Shown here: positions 37,373-47,600 of the stretch, in pieces
Position numbering within the stretch: the first letter of the stretch is position 1
Layout of the letters: each line of letters begins with the position of its first letter
Origin: Chryseobacterium sp. MYb264
GTDB taxonomy: Bacteria; Bacteroidota; Bacteroidia; Flavobacteriales; Weeksellaceae
DNA: 64,000 nucleotides
Direction: 5' to 3'
NCBI RefSeq assembly: GCF_035974275.1
Contig: NZ_CP142422.1
Location: forward strand, 3,968,001 to 4,032,000
Notes under the pieces: generated by a model
The model's database searches: none
What the model saw: the letters and a program-made list of their open reading frames with translations, nothing else
What the model was told of the DNA's origin: nothing
Made by a program: the position numbers and the translations under genes

Positions 37373-37418
37373 AAATCATTACAACAGAGCTCCTGTTGTA
37401 ATGATTTTCTGTTTTTTC
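37373..37418 (+). terminator. Strong terminator between the lipoprotein and PepSY genes
   Basis: AAATCATTACAACAG pairs perfectly (15 bp) with CTGTTGTAATGATTT around the loop AGCTC and is followed by 'TTCTGTTTTTT'. The ATG of the PepSY gene comes 2 bp after the T-run. Confidence 0.9.
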
Positions 37419-37419
37419 A

Positions 37420-38616
37420 ATGAAAATATCAACACTCAAAAAGCTTTTTCTAAGAAAGAGAAGGAAAAAAGAACCACACTTCAAATACCTGATGGGGATT
37501 ATTCATTTGTGGCTTGGTCTTTTATCGATGCCGATTGTTATCATTGTTTGCCTTTCAGGCTGCTTATATGCCTTTAAAAACCAGTTTTCGGAATGGGCAA
37601 ATCGCGATAAGATTTTTGTTCAGCAGACAGATAATAGAAAATCTGCAGATGAAATTAAGGATATTCTTTATAAAGAGGGCGCTGAACTCAGGTCGATTAC
37701 GATTCCTAAAGATAAAGGCCGGTCTTATATAATTTCCTACACAAAATCAAAAGTTGATTACGCGGTATTTTTTAATCCTTATTCGGGTGAAAATCTTGGG
37801 GCTCCAAAGATTGAAAATACTCGTTTTTTTGAATGGGTATTGGATCTTCACCGTAATCTGCTGATGGGGAATATCGGAAGACAGATCAACGGAGCCGGAG
37901 TACTGATGTTCTGCATCTTGCTTTTTTCAGGATTTGTTCTATGGATCCCTCAAAAGTGGAAGCTTCTGAAGCAGGCTTTAACCGTAAAATTAAGCGGCAA
38001 ATTTCAGAGAATTAATTACGATCTCCACAATACTCTTGGATTTTATTCTTTTTTAATTTTATTTTTCATCGCGGTAACCGGGCTTTATATTACCTATCCC
38101 TGGATGAAGAATGCATTGATTGTTTCAATGGGCGGCGAATCTATTTCCAGAATTGTAGAAGCTACGGAAGAAGATCATAATACGTTTGACACCCTCTTCA
38201 AAGATATGCTTAGCCGACAAAAAGAAAAAGGTCAGTCTATCGAGAAACCGGTTGCGCTTCAGTCTATTTTATCCGAAACGGAGAAGATACTGCCCTATCA
38301 GGGGGTGATTACTCTGGAGCTTCCGAATATAGATAATCCAAGGTTCAGGGTTACCAAAATAAATACAGATTATATGCTGGGTGCCATGCTTCCCGATAAG
38401 ATCAGTTTTGATCAGAAGGGAGTACTGAAATCCAAAGAACTTTTTTGGGACAAACCTCTGGATAAGCAGTTTACATCATTGGCAAAACCTTTACATACGG
38501 GGGAGATTTTGGGACTAAAAAGTATTGTTTTATACTTTATTATTTGCCTGATAGGATGCTCATTGCCAGTCACAGGATTTATTTTCTGGTGGAATAAAGC
38601 AAGAAAAATAATCTAG
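37420..38616 (+). CDS. PepSY-associated TM helix protein (probable siderophore/ferric reductase-like)
   Basis: This 398-aa inner-membrane protein has four main hydrophobic segments (~31-53, ~150-176, ~205-228 and ~365-390) and two periplasmic PepSY-like regions. Family marks are the histidines HLWLG near TM1, DLHRNLLMG, YDLHNTLGFYS and KPLHTGEILGL, which are likely heme or metal ligands in PepSY_TM proteins. Members next to TonB receptors are thought to reduce siderophore-bound iron. It has only ~12 bp between the terminator and its ATG. Confidence 0.85.
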   Translation: MKISTLKKLFLRKRRKKEPHFKYLMGIIHLWLGLLSMPIVIIVCLSGCLYAFKNQFSEWANRDKIFVQQTDNRKSADEIKDILYKEGAELRSITIPKDKGRSYIISYTKSKVDYAVFFNPYSGENLGAPKIENTRFFEWVLDLHRNLLMGNIGRQINGAGVLMFCILLFSGFVLWIPQKWKLLKQALTVKLSGKFQRINYDLHNTLGFYSFLILFFIAVTGLYITYPWMKNALIVSMGGESISRIVEATEEDHNTFDTLFKDMLSRQKEKGQSIEKPVALQSILSETEKILPYQGVITLELPNIDNPRFRVTKINTDYMLGAMLPDKISFDQKGVLKSKELFWDKPLDKQFTSLAKPLHTGEILGLKSIVLYFIICLIGCSLPVTGFIFWWNKARKII

Positions 38617-38864
38617 ATTTCTGGGGGCGAACCAAAATAATTAAAATATTCTGCGTCTCCTCTTCCATGTTCTTAAAATACAGATGTTGTATAGGTTTGA
38701 TTTGTTTAAATTTTTCTTTTTTCATCTCAAAAGATCATTAATAAATACATCGGACGACCGAAAAAGTGAAATCCAATATATGAAAATCTAAAATCAGATT
38801 ATTTTTGAATTGAAAAATTATATTTTCGGCGAAATTTTTGCTATTTTGTATTAAATAATTTCTA

Positions 38865-39365
38865 ATGGCAAAGACAAATACCGGCGTATTCGAAAGATTT
38901 TCAAATTGGGCCACCAAGTTTACAGGAAGTAGCTATGCCTTTATCGGAGCAACAATAATTGTCATTGCATGGGGAATTTCAGGACCTATATTTAATTATT
39001 CGGAAACCTGGCAACTGGTTATTAATACCGGCACAACGATCATTACTTTTTTAATGGTTTTTCTTATTCAGAAAGCTCAGAATAAAGATTCTAAAGCCAT
39101 CCAGATAAAGCTGAATGAATTGATTGCAGCTAATGAAAAGGCAAGCAACAGGATTGTAGACATCGAAGACCTCACCGAAAAGGAACTCGACCAGCTGCAT
39201 TGTTTCTACGAAAAACTCTCTGATTTTGCAGAAGAAGATGCCGATATTCATACCTCCCATTCCATAGATGCTGCCAAGAGAAATCAGGACTATAAACATG
39301 AATTCTTTAAAAAGAAACATGACGAATGGTTGTTGAAAAGTCAACAGAAAAATTCTAATTCTTAA
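38865..39365 (+). CDS. Low-affinity iron permease family protein
   Basis: The 166-aa protein has two hydrophobic helices (~22-42 and ~50-68) followed by a charged, largely helical C-terminus (KIQIKLNELIAANEKASNRIVDIEDLTEKEL). GSSYAFIGATIIVIAWGISG and NTGTTIITFLMVFLIQKAQN are typical of the PF04120 family, named after yeast Fet4-related proteins. Transport itself is not proven for bacterial members. It is near the siderophore genes but separated by 248 bp, so it is probably its own transcript. Confidence 0.85.
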   Translation: MAKTNTGVFERFSNWATKFTGSSYAFIGATIIVIAWGISGPIFNYSETWQLVINTGTTIITFLMVFLIQKAQNKDSKAIQIKLNELIAANEKASNRIVDIEDLTEKELDQLHCFYEKLSDFAEEDADIHTSHSIDAAKRNQDYKHEFFKKKHDEWLLKSQQKNSNS

Positions 39366-39608
39366 TAAAGATATAACTCCATTACGATTGTAGACATTCA
39401 TAATTAATTTTCTCCCTCATATTTTGAACTTCATTAAATTATAATCTTACTCAGACACCGTTATACTGTTCTTTTATGGGGTTTATTATTAGCTCTCGCA
39501 GATTTTGCAGAGGACGCAGATTTATTTTTAGTAAATAATTAATCTCAAACGCATCATCCACCATTATTCGCTTATTCGTGGCCATAAAACCCAAAAAATC
39601 AACGATAT

Positions 39609-40030
39609 CATCTGTGAAAGTCTAAAGGCGATCTGTGGGAAATAAAAATATTCGTGCATTCGTGGCGATAATATGCAACCCTCCATTTTATCTCTGATAA
39701 AATCCTTGCGCCTTAAAAACATAAAGGATTAAAAAATAGCTTTGCGACTTTGCGAAAAACCAACAGAAACATTATCATCTGTGCAAAATCTGCGATCTGT
39801 GAGAAATAAAAATATTCGTGCATTAGTTGCCATAGTATGCAGTCTTCAATTTTATCTTAGATAAAATCCTTGCGCCTTAAAAACATAAAGCATTAAAATA
39901 ACCTTTGCGGCTTTGCGTAAAACCAACAGAAACATCATCATCTGTGGAAAATCTGCGATCTGTGAGAAATAAAATTATTCGTGCATTCGTTGCCAAAAAA
40001 TAACCCCATCACTCGCAAAATCTGTGGAAA
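39609..40030 (+). repeat. Three tandem units of a ~165-bp interspersed repeat
   Basis: Units start at 39609, 39776 and 39939 (periods 167 and 163 bp), each with 'CATCTGTG', 'GCGATCTGTG' and 'AAATAAAAATATTCGTGCATT'. The first two units continue with ATTTTATC-nnn-GATAAAAT, 'CCTTGCGCCTTAAAAACATA', 'CTTTGCGnCTTTGCG' and 'AACCAACAGAAACAT'. The third is truncated after 'GCATTCGTTGCC'. Degenerate pieces extend back to about 39490. The 818-bp space 39366-40183 contains no credible gene. Confidence 0.85.
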
Positions 40031-40130
40031 ATAAAAAAAACACGTCGAGTTTTGACGCCCCGTCCTTCTTTCTTTGCCATATCAACAAAAAATAATGTTG
40101 TAAATCTTTTCATTGTGAAATGAAAAAGGT

Positions 40131-40138
40131 TACTTTTG
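40131..40138 (+). promoter_or_regulatory. -7 element of the T9SS/RHS locus
   Basis: TACTTTTG matches TAnnTTTG and lies 45 bp before the ATG at 40184. A TTG occurs 15 bp upstream, a little close for a -33 box. Confidence 0.5.
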
Positions 40139-40183
40139 CACCGCTAGGAATTAATAACAATAGAACTTAAAATAAATACGGGA

Positions 40184-41728
40184 ATGAAAAAAATCTATTC
40201 AAGTGCCTTTCTGATCGGCATAAGTCTGAGCCTGTCGGCTCAGGAAGTACTCTGGCAAAAAGATATCCAATCCTCCACGCAGGATTTTCTCAGTCAGGTC
40301 ACCACAACAATCGATGGACAATATCTGATTTCCGGAAGCAGCATCCAGACTGACAGCAGGGAGCAAAAAGCCGGGAAGCCCTCTAATACTGGATACGACT
40401 TCCATTTGGTCAAACTTAATCAAAATGGTGAACAAATATGGGAAAAATATTTCTCGGGGAATAACCACGATTATCTGGCTTCAACAGTCGCTACCCAGGA
40501 GGGTGGATTTTTGATAAGTGGTACTACGTATTCATCCATCGGTCTGGATAAAAAGGAGGATTCCAAAGGGGGATCAGATATAATTTTATTAAAAATTAAT
40601 GAATTTGGAGATGAATTATGGCAAAAAACCATCGGCTCAGCATCGGATGAAGAGGCGCGCGCGGTGATTCAGACCACAGATCTAGGGTTTATGGTAGCCG
40701 GAAATGTTCAAAACTCAGAGAAAGGATATGGTTCTAAGGATGTTCTCATCATCAAACTGGATAAAAACGGAAAGGAATTATCTCAATTGATCATTGGCGG
40801 AAAAGGGCTGGACGAAGTGGAAAAAATGATTCCCACGAAAGATGGCGGAGCATTGCTAGGAATTTATTCGAGAAGTGGAGCCAACGGCTCCAAAAAAACG
40901 GAAAACTTTGGCGAAGGAGATTATTGGGTCGTAAAAATAGATGCAAAAAATCAAATCGAGTGGGAAAAGAACTTTGGAGGCAAAGGTGATGATCATTTAA
41001 GGACCCTTTCACTGACTTCTTCAGGTTACTTAGTTGGCGGCGAATCTCGCTCAGAAAGATCCGGAAATAAAACCGTTGGACTGGAAGAAGGAACCGATAT
41101 TTGGCTGATTTCGTTAAAGGAAAGAGGCGAAGAAATCTGGCAAAAATCTTACAATTTTAAAAACAGAGATGTGCTCATGGGAATGAGTACCATTAATTCT
41201 TCGGATGACAAGTCTAAAGGCATTTTGCTGGGCGGTTACACTCAGGCTGAAGGCAGAATGGAGGCTGATGATGAAACTTTCTGGATGCTATACCTGGATT
41301 CAAACGGTAATGAGCAGTGGCGAAAACACGTCAAAGGGGAATCCAGAAAGCGTGAAGAAAGGCTTTCGGATATAAAACTGAACAGAGATGGTTCGATTAT
41401 TCTGGCTGGAACGAGCGCCGAAGAACTTGGAAAAGAGAACTGGAAAATCGTAAAACTGGGTGATAAACAAATCGATCAGCTGATTGAAAAACAGAATATT
41501 AAGATTTATCCGAATCCTGTTTCAGATTATGCGTATGTGGAAATTGGGTTTGATTTTAAAGAGGCTGACATTAATGTGTTTGATATGTCCGGACGACAGC
41601 TTCAAAGCATTAAAACTAAGAATAAAGTGACCAAAATTAATACACAGCCACTGATTCAGGGAGCGTACTTGGTGACCATAAAAACGGATGATAATAAAAC
41701 AGCGAATGCTAAATTGATTAAAAAATAA
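40184..41728 (+). CDS. T9SS-sorted secreted beta-propeller-like protein
   Basis: The 514-aa protein has a signal peptide (~1-19, SLSAQ). Six or seven repeats of the type 'GG(F/Y)LISG/VAG…DI(I/W)L(I/L)K(I/L)…NG…W(Q/E)K' suggest a beta-propeller. A C-terminal type A T9SS sorting domain follows (~435-514: IYPNPVSDYAYVEI…VFDMSGRQLQ…GAYLVTIKT…AKLIKK). It is predicted to be exported through the type IX system and attached to the cell surface. It is the first gene before two YD/RHS genes (6-bp gap), so it may belong to their delivery or display. Confidence 0.88.
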   Translation: MKKIYSSAFLIGISLSLSAQEVLWQKDIQSSTQDFLSQVTTTIDGQYLISGSSIQTDSREQKAGKPSNTGYDFHLVKLNQNGEQIWEKYFSGNNHDYLASTVATQEGGFLISGTTYSSIGLDKKEDSKGGSDIILLKINEFGDELWQKTIGSASDEEARAVIQTTDLGFMVAGNVQNSEKGYGSKDVLIIKLDKNGKELSQLIIGGKGLDEVEKMIPTKDGGALLGIYSRSGANGSKKTENFGEGDYWVVKIDAKNQIEWEKNFGGKGDDHLRTLSLTSSGYLVGGESRSERSGNKTVGLEEGTDIWLISLKERGEEIWQKSYNFKNRDVLMGMSTINSSDDKSKGILLGGYTQAEGRMEADDETFWMLYLDSNGNEQWRKHVKGESRKREERLSDIKLNRDGSIILAGTSAEELGKENWKIVKLGDKQIDQLIEKQNIKIYPNPVSDYAYVEIGFDFKEADINVFDMSGRQLQSIKTKNKVTKINTQPLIQGAYLVTIKTDDNKTANAKLIKK

Positions 41729-41734
41729 ATACAG

Positions 41735-44551
41735 ATGAGAAAAATACAACTACTGCTTATATGCTTTATAATACAGGGTATCATGTATGGGCAAAGTAAG
41801 AATACAAGTGTTGAGAGACCTGTTCCCACTATATCATCATTAGGAAATTATACCAATATGCCTGTTTCTATCCAAACGGGAATACCTAATATTTCATATA
41901 ATTTAATTCATGTACCTACGAATAACAAATCGTTGAGTATAGATTTAAGTCTGAATTATCATGTAGGGAATGTAACGGAAGATACCTGGTTGGGAGATTT
42001 AGGTTCCGGGTGGTCATTATTAGGGCAAGGCTTTATATCCAGAGAGATTTGTAATGATCCGGATGAATCATTTGACGACAAAACAAAACCTGGTTATTTT
42101 AAAAATGGTTTTGATGATGTTTATAATTATCAAATTCCGGGAGAGTCTGGTAAGTTTAAATTTATAAGGGATACTGCTAATAATGCGAACAGCTTTAGGC
42201 TTGTCAATTTGACTGCTAGCAGTTCTAAAATAGAATACCATAGAAATAGCAACCTATCTACATTAATATTGGATTCTTTTACCATTACCAATGACAAAGG
42301 AATTAAATATAAATTTGATACGTATAATTTTTCTACAGCAACGACTTGGACATGGCAGTATATTAATGGTCCGGTGATGTATAGAAAACTTAAATACAGA
42401 AGTGCTTTTTTTCTGACATCCATAGAGGATGAAAATGGTCAACAATTGGTTAAATTTTCTTATTTTAAAGATGTGACCTATCCTCCAGGAATGGGGCAAG
42501 TAGTAACAGATTCGGAGTCTAATAAGCTTAGTAGAGTCGAAATTACAAATAAAGCGATTATAGATTTGCAATATCAGGAAAAACCTTTTTATTCATCATT
42601 TAAATCAGATAAGTATAATCTTAGCAGTCTAACGCTTAAAACAATAACTAATCAATTTATTTCTAAATATAATTTTGAAGGAAATGGTCAATTAGACGCT
42701 TTCAGTAAAGTAGACGTTAATGAAAATGTGCTTGAAAAAACAAAATTTGCTTATGCATCATCAGGATTAGCTCCTATTTATTTTCCAGTTGAGAGTGGTG
42801 TTGAAAATGTCTACGGTAAGCTTTTATTAAATAAAGTGACTTTACCCACAGGTGGGGTTGTGGAATATAATTTTGAATTTGCTCCATTTGACACATTTCC
42901 GGTACAGGTGATAACAACGATTCCTGCACCAAGTATTGATATAGGAACTGTTTTTTTTACTCAGTTCGGAAATGCAAGGAAACATTTTTTCACCACTACT
43001 GAAAATACCGAAGTCTATATTAATATTCCAAATGGGACACTCTCTAACTATCTATGGACACTTGTTTTTTATAGAAAAGTGGGCTCAACCTATCAGTTAA
43101 CCCCCTATAGTTTAGGAAATGCCACCTTGGAAGATCCTTCAAATTATTCTGATGTACAAAAAATAAGTGTTACACCAGGAGAGTACTATGTAGCCCTCAC
43201 TGCATTACTGCCGAAAGGAAGTATACCGGAGATCGCTTTTACTGCGGGTAAGATAATTGGAGAACCTACGACAACCATAAGTTATGAGTGGAAATCTTAT
43301 CATGAGGGATTGGCCAGAATAAAAAATATAAAATATTATAATGCTTCTGATGTATATCAGTCAAATCCAGTAAAAATTGAAGACTTTGATTATAAACAAT
43401 TTGCTAATCCAAACTTGTCAAGTGAAACCTATATTGAGGATGGTATATCGGCCGATGGTATTTCAGCGGTAAACCCTGTTTTACTTTATCAGAATGTAAA
43501 AGTTTCAGGAGGAACAGAGGGGCACACTAAGTATTATTTTAAAACACCAAGAGACTTTGCTGGCTATTCTGAGCCCTCTCCTTATCCAAATCTAAATTAT
43601 GGTATTAAGCCTTTCTATATATTCACAAGACAGGGTTTACTTTATAAAAAAGAGGTTCTTAATTCGTCTAATGAAAAAGTTTCTGAAGACTTTATTGATT
43701 ATAGTTTTGAAGAATCAGGAGAGCCTTATCCTATATTTAATACTGATAGTGAGAAAACAGCCTATACCAAATCATCATGGTTAAAGAATCAAACGATGAC
43801 CTCCCGCAACTACTTTAGCTCAGGTGTTGCCGAGACCAAAAAAGAAGTCTTCAACAATACCAACAATTACCTCCCCAATTTAGAACGAGTGACCTCATTT
43901 GACGGAAGTATTCAGGAAACGAGCTACAAATACGCTTTAGACTTGAATAATCAAAAATTGATTAATGCTAATATGACGGGTATTCCTTTGGAAACCACTT
44001 CTGTGATTAAGAAAAATACTTCCGATGCGGGAAAAACAGTGGCGAAGGCAGAAACTAAATACGAGAATGCGGCTAACCTGCTTCCGTCTTCCGCTGTTTC
44101 TTTTGATTCCCAAAATACACTGGCTTCAGAGATTACCTTTAATCAGTATGATGCCAAAGGAAACCTTGAGCAGTATACAACCAAAGACGGGATTCCCGTG
44201 GCCGTAGTTTGGGGCTATCATAAAACCCAGCCCATTGCCAAGATAGAAGGAGCCACATACAGCGAGATTGCCCCCTATGTTTCGGATATTGTCAATAAAT
44301 CGGATGCTGATATTAATGAAACTACTGAGCAGAGTTTTCAGCAATCGCTGGATACATTCAGAAACAATGCTCAGCTTAAAAACTATCAGATCACAACGTA
44401 TGTGTACGATGTTTTGGTGGGGATGAAAAGCATGACGCCTCCTTCAGGGATTCGTGAAGTTTACAAATATGACAATGCCGGACGACTTCAGCGTGTAGAA
44501 GATGAAAACGGAAAACTTTTGAAAAAATACGAGTATAACTACAAACATTAA
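41735..44551 (+). CDS. Secreted YD-repeat/RHS-related protein without toxin tip
   Basis: The 938-aa protein has a signal peptide (~1-19, GIMYGQ). The N-terminus (VPTISSLGNYTNMPVSIQTGIPNISYNLI) is a beta-rich domain often found in Bacteroidota YD proteins. It ends in RHS/YD motifs (GIREVYKYDNAGRLQRVEDENG, KKYEYNYKH) but has no RHS core (RYYDP…DPDG) and no toxin domain. It could form part of a shell together with the next protein, which is an inference. It lies 6 bp after the T9SS gene. Confidence 0.8.
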   Translation: MRKIQLLLICFIIQGIMYGQSKNTSVERPVPTISSLGNYTNMPVSIQTGIPNISYNLIHVPTNNKSLSIDLSLNYHVGNVTEDTWLGDLGSGWSLLGQGFISREICNDPDESFDDKTKPGYFKNGFDDVYNYQIPGESGKFKFIRDTANNANSFRLVNLTASSSKIEYHRNSNLSTLILDSFTITNDKGIKYKFDTYNFSTATTWTWQYINGPVMYRKLKYRSAFFLTSIEDENGQQLVKFSYFKDVTYPPGMGQVVTDSESNKLSRVEITNKAIIDLQYQEKPFYSSFKSDKYNLSSLTLKTITNQFISKYNFEGNGQLDAFSKVDVNENVLEKTKFAYASSGLAPIYFPVESGVENVYGKLLLNKVTLPTGGVVEYNFEFAPFDTFPVQVITTIPAPSIDIGTVFFTQFGNARKHFFTTTENTEVYINIPNGTLSNYLWTLVFYRKVGSTYQLTPYSLGNATLEDPSNYSDVQKISVTPGEYYVALTALLPKGSIPEIAFTAGKIIGEPTTTISYEWKSYHEGLARIKNIKYYNASDVYQSNPVKIEDFDYKQFANPNLSSETYIEDGISADGISAVNPVLLYQNVKVSGGTEGHTKYYFKTPRDFAGYSEPSPYPNLNYGIKPFYIFTRQGLLYKKEVLNSSNEKVSEDFIDYSFEESGEPYPIFNTDSEKTAYTKSSWLKNQTMTSRNYFSSGVAETKKEVFNNTNNYLPNLERVTSFDGSIQETSYKYALDLNNQKLINANMTGIPLETTSVIKKNTSDAGKTVAKAETKYENAANLLPSSAVSFDSQNTLASEITFNQYDAKGNLEQYTTKDGIPVAVVWGYHKTQPIAKIEGATYSEIAPYVSDIVNKSDADINETTEQSFQQSLDTFRNNAQLKNYQITTYVYDVLVGMKSMTPPSGIREVYKYDNAGRLQRVEDENGKLLKKYEYNYKH

Positions 44552-44631
44552 AAGTTATCAGTGAAAAATGAAGATCAGTTCTTAAAAATTGATCATTTCA
44601 TTTTCTATTCTAACTTCTATTATTAAAGTTT

Positions 44632-47600
44632 ATGAAAAAAATATTTTTATTCCATATAGTATTGTTTGTGGCTACTTTATTCAGGGCACAGACAAGTTCG
44701 GAAAATTATGTATCCAGCACCACATGTCTTAATGACGATTGTACAAAGAAAACAGAAACAGTACAGTATTTTGATTTTTTGGGAAGACCCAAACAGGTTG
44801 TGAATGTAAAAGCAACTCCTCAAGGTAAAGATATTGTAACCCCGATTGTTTATGATGAGTTGGGAAGGCAGACCAGAAATTACCTTCCGGTTCCTCAAAG
44901 TGCTACCTCAGGCGGAAATATCTATCCGCAGACCAGCGGTATGGTGGCTTATCCGATCGCAGATATCACCAATATTTACGGGGGCGAAAAGATCTTTACC
45001 GAAAAAACACTGGAAAAATCTCCTTTGGAAAGAGTCTTGGATCAAAAGCAGATCGGGAACGCATGGAATTCCAAATCTACAACCTTTGGGTATGACCTGA
45101 ATAATGCTGCAGACCATGTCAAAAAATATGAGATCGTTACAAGCTGGGATCCTGCAACGAAACTATATAAAAACGAAGTTCAGTATACTACCTCAGAGTA
45201 TGCTTCAGGGCAGTTGGTTAAAAATACAGTTATCGATGAAGACGGAAATACCGCTGTAGAATTTAAAGATGGTTCAGGGCAGACGATTCTTATCCGAAAA
45301 GTGATGAATGCCACAAAAAATGCAGATACTTATTATCTTTACAATGATTATAAGCAGCTGGCGTATGTAATTCCGCCACTGGCTTCTTCTGCAGCATTGA
45401 GCTCAACAGCCGTTGAAACCCTTTGCTATCAGTATAAATATGACAGCAAGAATCGTCTGGTAGAAAAAAAGCTGCCGGGGAAAGGCTGGGAGTTGATGGT
45501 ATATGATAAACAGGACAGACTGATTTTATCGCAGGATGCTGTGTTGGGAAGTACCAATAATAACTTTTCGGCAAAAGGATGGATGTTCTCCAAATATGAT
45601 GAGTTCGGAAGAGTAGTCTATACTGGGTTCTTTGCCAATACCGCGAGCCGAATAGCAATGCAAACAGCCATAAACAATATGTCGGCCAACTCCGGAAACA
45701 ACGAAAAGCGAGACGATACAACGCCTATTGTACAAAACGGAGAAAACATTTATTATACCAAAAATGCTTTTCCTACGGGAAGCATGACGATCTTAAGCGT
45801 AAACTATTACGATACCTATCCACCACTTCCTCAGGGAGCTGAAGTACCAGTCGCCATTATGGGAAAACAGGTATTGAAGCAGCCCGGCCAGGCTTCCAAA
45901 AATACAAAAAGTCTTCCCCTGGCTTCCTATGTGAGAAATGTGGAAGATAATGCCTGGACGAAAAGTTTTAGCTATTATGATGAAAAAGGGCGGGTAATCG
46001 GTTCTTATTCCATCAATCATTTAGGAGGATACACCAGAACAGAATCTAATATTGATTTTGTGGGTTTGGCCAAACAAACCAAGGTTTATCATAAAAGATT
46101 AACTTCTGACACTGAGAAAGTAATTACCCAAACCTTTACTTATGATGATGGAAACAGGCTCTTGGTACAAAAACATAAGGTAGACAACAATACCGAAGAG
46201 ATCCTGTCACAGAATGAGTATAATGAACTCTCTCAATTAAAGACCAAAAAAGTAGGAGGAACTAATATCGCACAACCCCTTCAAAGCATTGATTATGCTT
46301 ATAATATCAGAGGATGGCTAACCAAAATTAATGATCCCGCAAACCTTAATGGCAAGCTTTTCGGGTATGAAATGCGCTATACCAATCCTATCAATACGAA
46401 TATTGCGCCCGGAAAATTTGGCGGTAATATCACTGAAGTAGACTGGAAGAATGCCACTGAAGATGTGCTGAAAAGATATACCTACGCTTATGACGGATTG
46501 AACAGGCTACAGGATGCCATCTATTCAGAACCCAATTCTACCACCCCTTTCAATAATAATTTTAATGAAAATCTGAGCTATGATCTGAATGGAAACATCA
46601 AAACCTTAAAAAGAAATGCCGTTCCGATATCTGGTAACAGCGCCACATTGGTGGATGATCTTATCTATGAATACACCGGAAACCGCCTGACAAAAGTTGT
46701 TGAAAATGCACTGAACGACACCGGTTACGAAGGGGGAAACAATATAATCTCGTATGACCTGAATGGTAATATGAAAGATATGCTGGATAAAGGCATCCAG
46801 ATCATTAATTATAACTTTCTGGATCTTCCAAATCAGTTGGCAATCAGTCAGACCAATCCTATAGGGTTAGTTTCTAGTTCTAATTTAAGTTATCTATACA
46901 GAGCAGACGGAACAAAGCTTCGCAAAACATATGTGAATGCTCTACCAAAAGGAATTCCAATCACGAAGATAACAGATTATCTGGATGGTTTTCAGTATAA
47001 TTATGTGGATGATGGTACAGGAATAGGAACTCCTTGTATAACCTGCAGAACAGAAAATGCATATGAAGCGCAAGCATATAGGGCCATCATCGGGGGGCCT
47101 ATTGTAATGCCTACAACTCCTGAATGGAAACTTGATTTTGTAGGAACCTCTGAAGGTTTTTACAGCTTCACCGAAAACCGTTATATTTACCAATACAAAG
47201 ACCACCTAGGTAATGCAAGGGTAAGTTTTTCTAAAAACAGCGCAGGCGTTCTTGAAACCAGAGATACCAATAACTTTTATCCTTTTGGATTAAATCATAT
47301 TGGTGGCTCTAATTCATCAGCTATTGGTAGTTTTTACTCCTATAAGTATAGCTGGAAAGAGTTACAGGAAACAGGTTTTTATGACTATGGCTGGAGACAA
47401 TATATGCCTGATTTAGGGAGATGGGGCGTAATGGATCAGCTCTCTGAAAGCTATCTTTCTACAAGCCCTTATGCTTATGTGGTGAATAACCCCATCATGT
47501 TTATTGATCCAGATGGAAGGCTTTCGCAGTCAGCAATGAACCAGTTTCTAAATTCACCAAGTGGAACTATTTGGACAAATAGCGGAAGTGGCTTTAGTAA

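Noticed and set aside
39609..40030. Possible CRISPR or tandem gene array
   Set aside because: Period is ~165 bp with no unique spacers; units are the same modules throughout and also occur singly elsewhere.
41735..44551. Second RHS toxin
   Set aside because: It has YD-like motifs but lacks the RHS core and any toxin domain, and no immunity gene follows.
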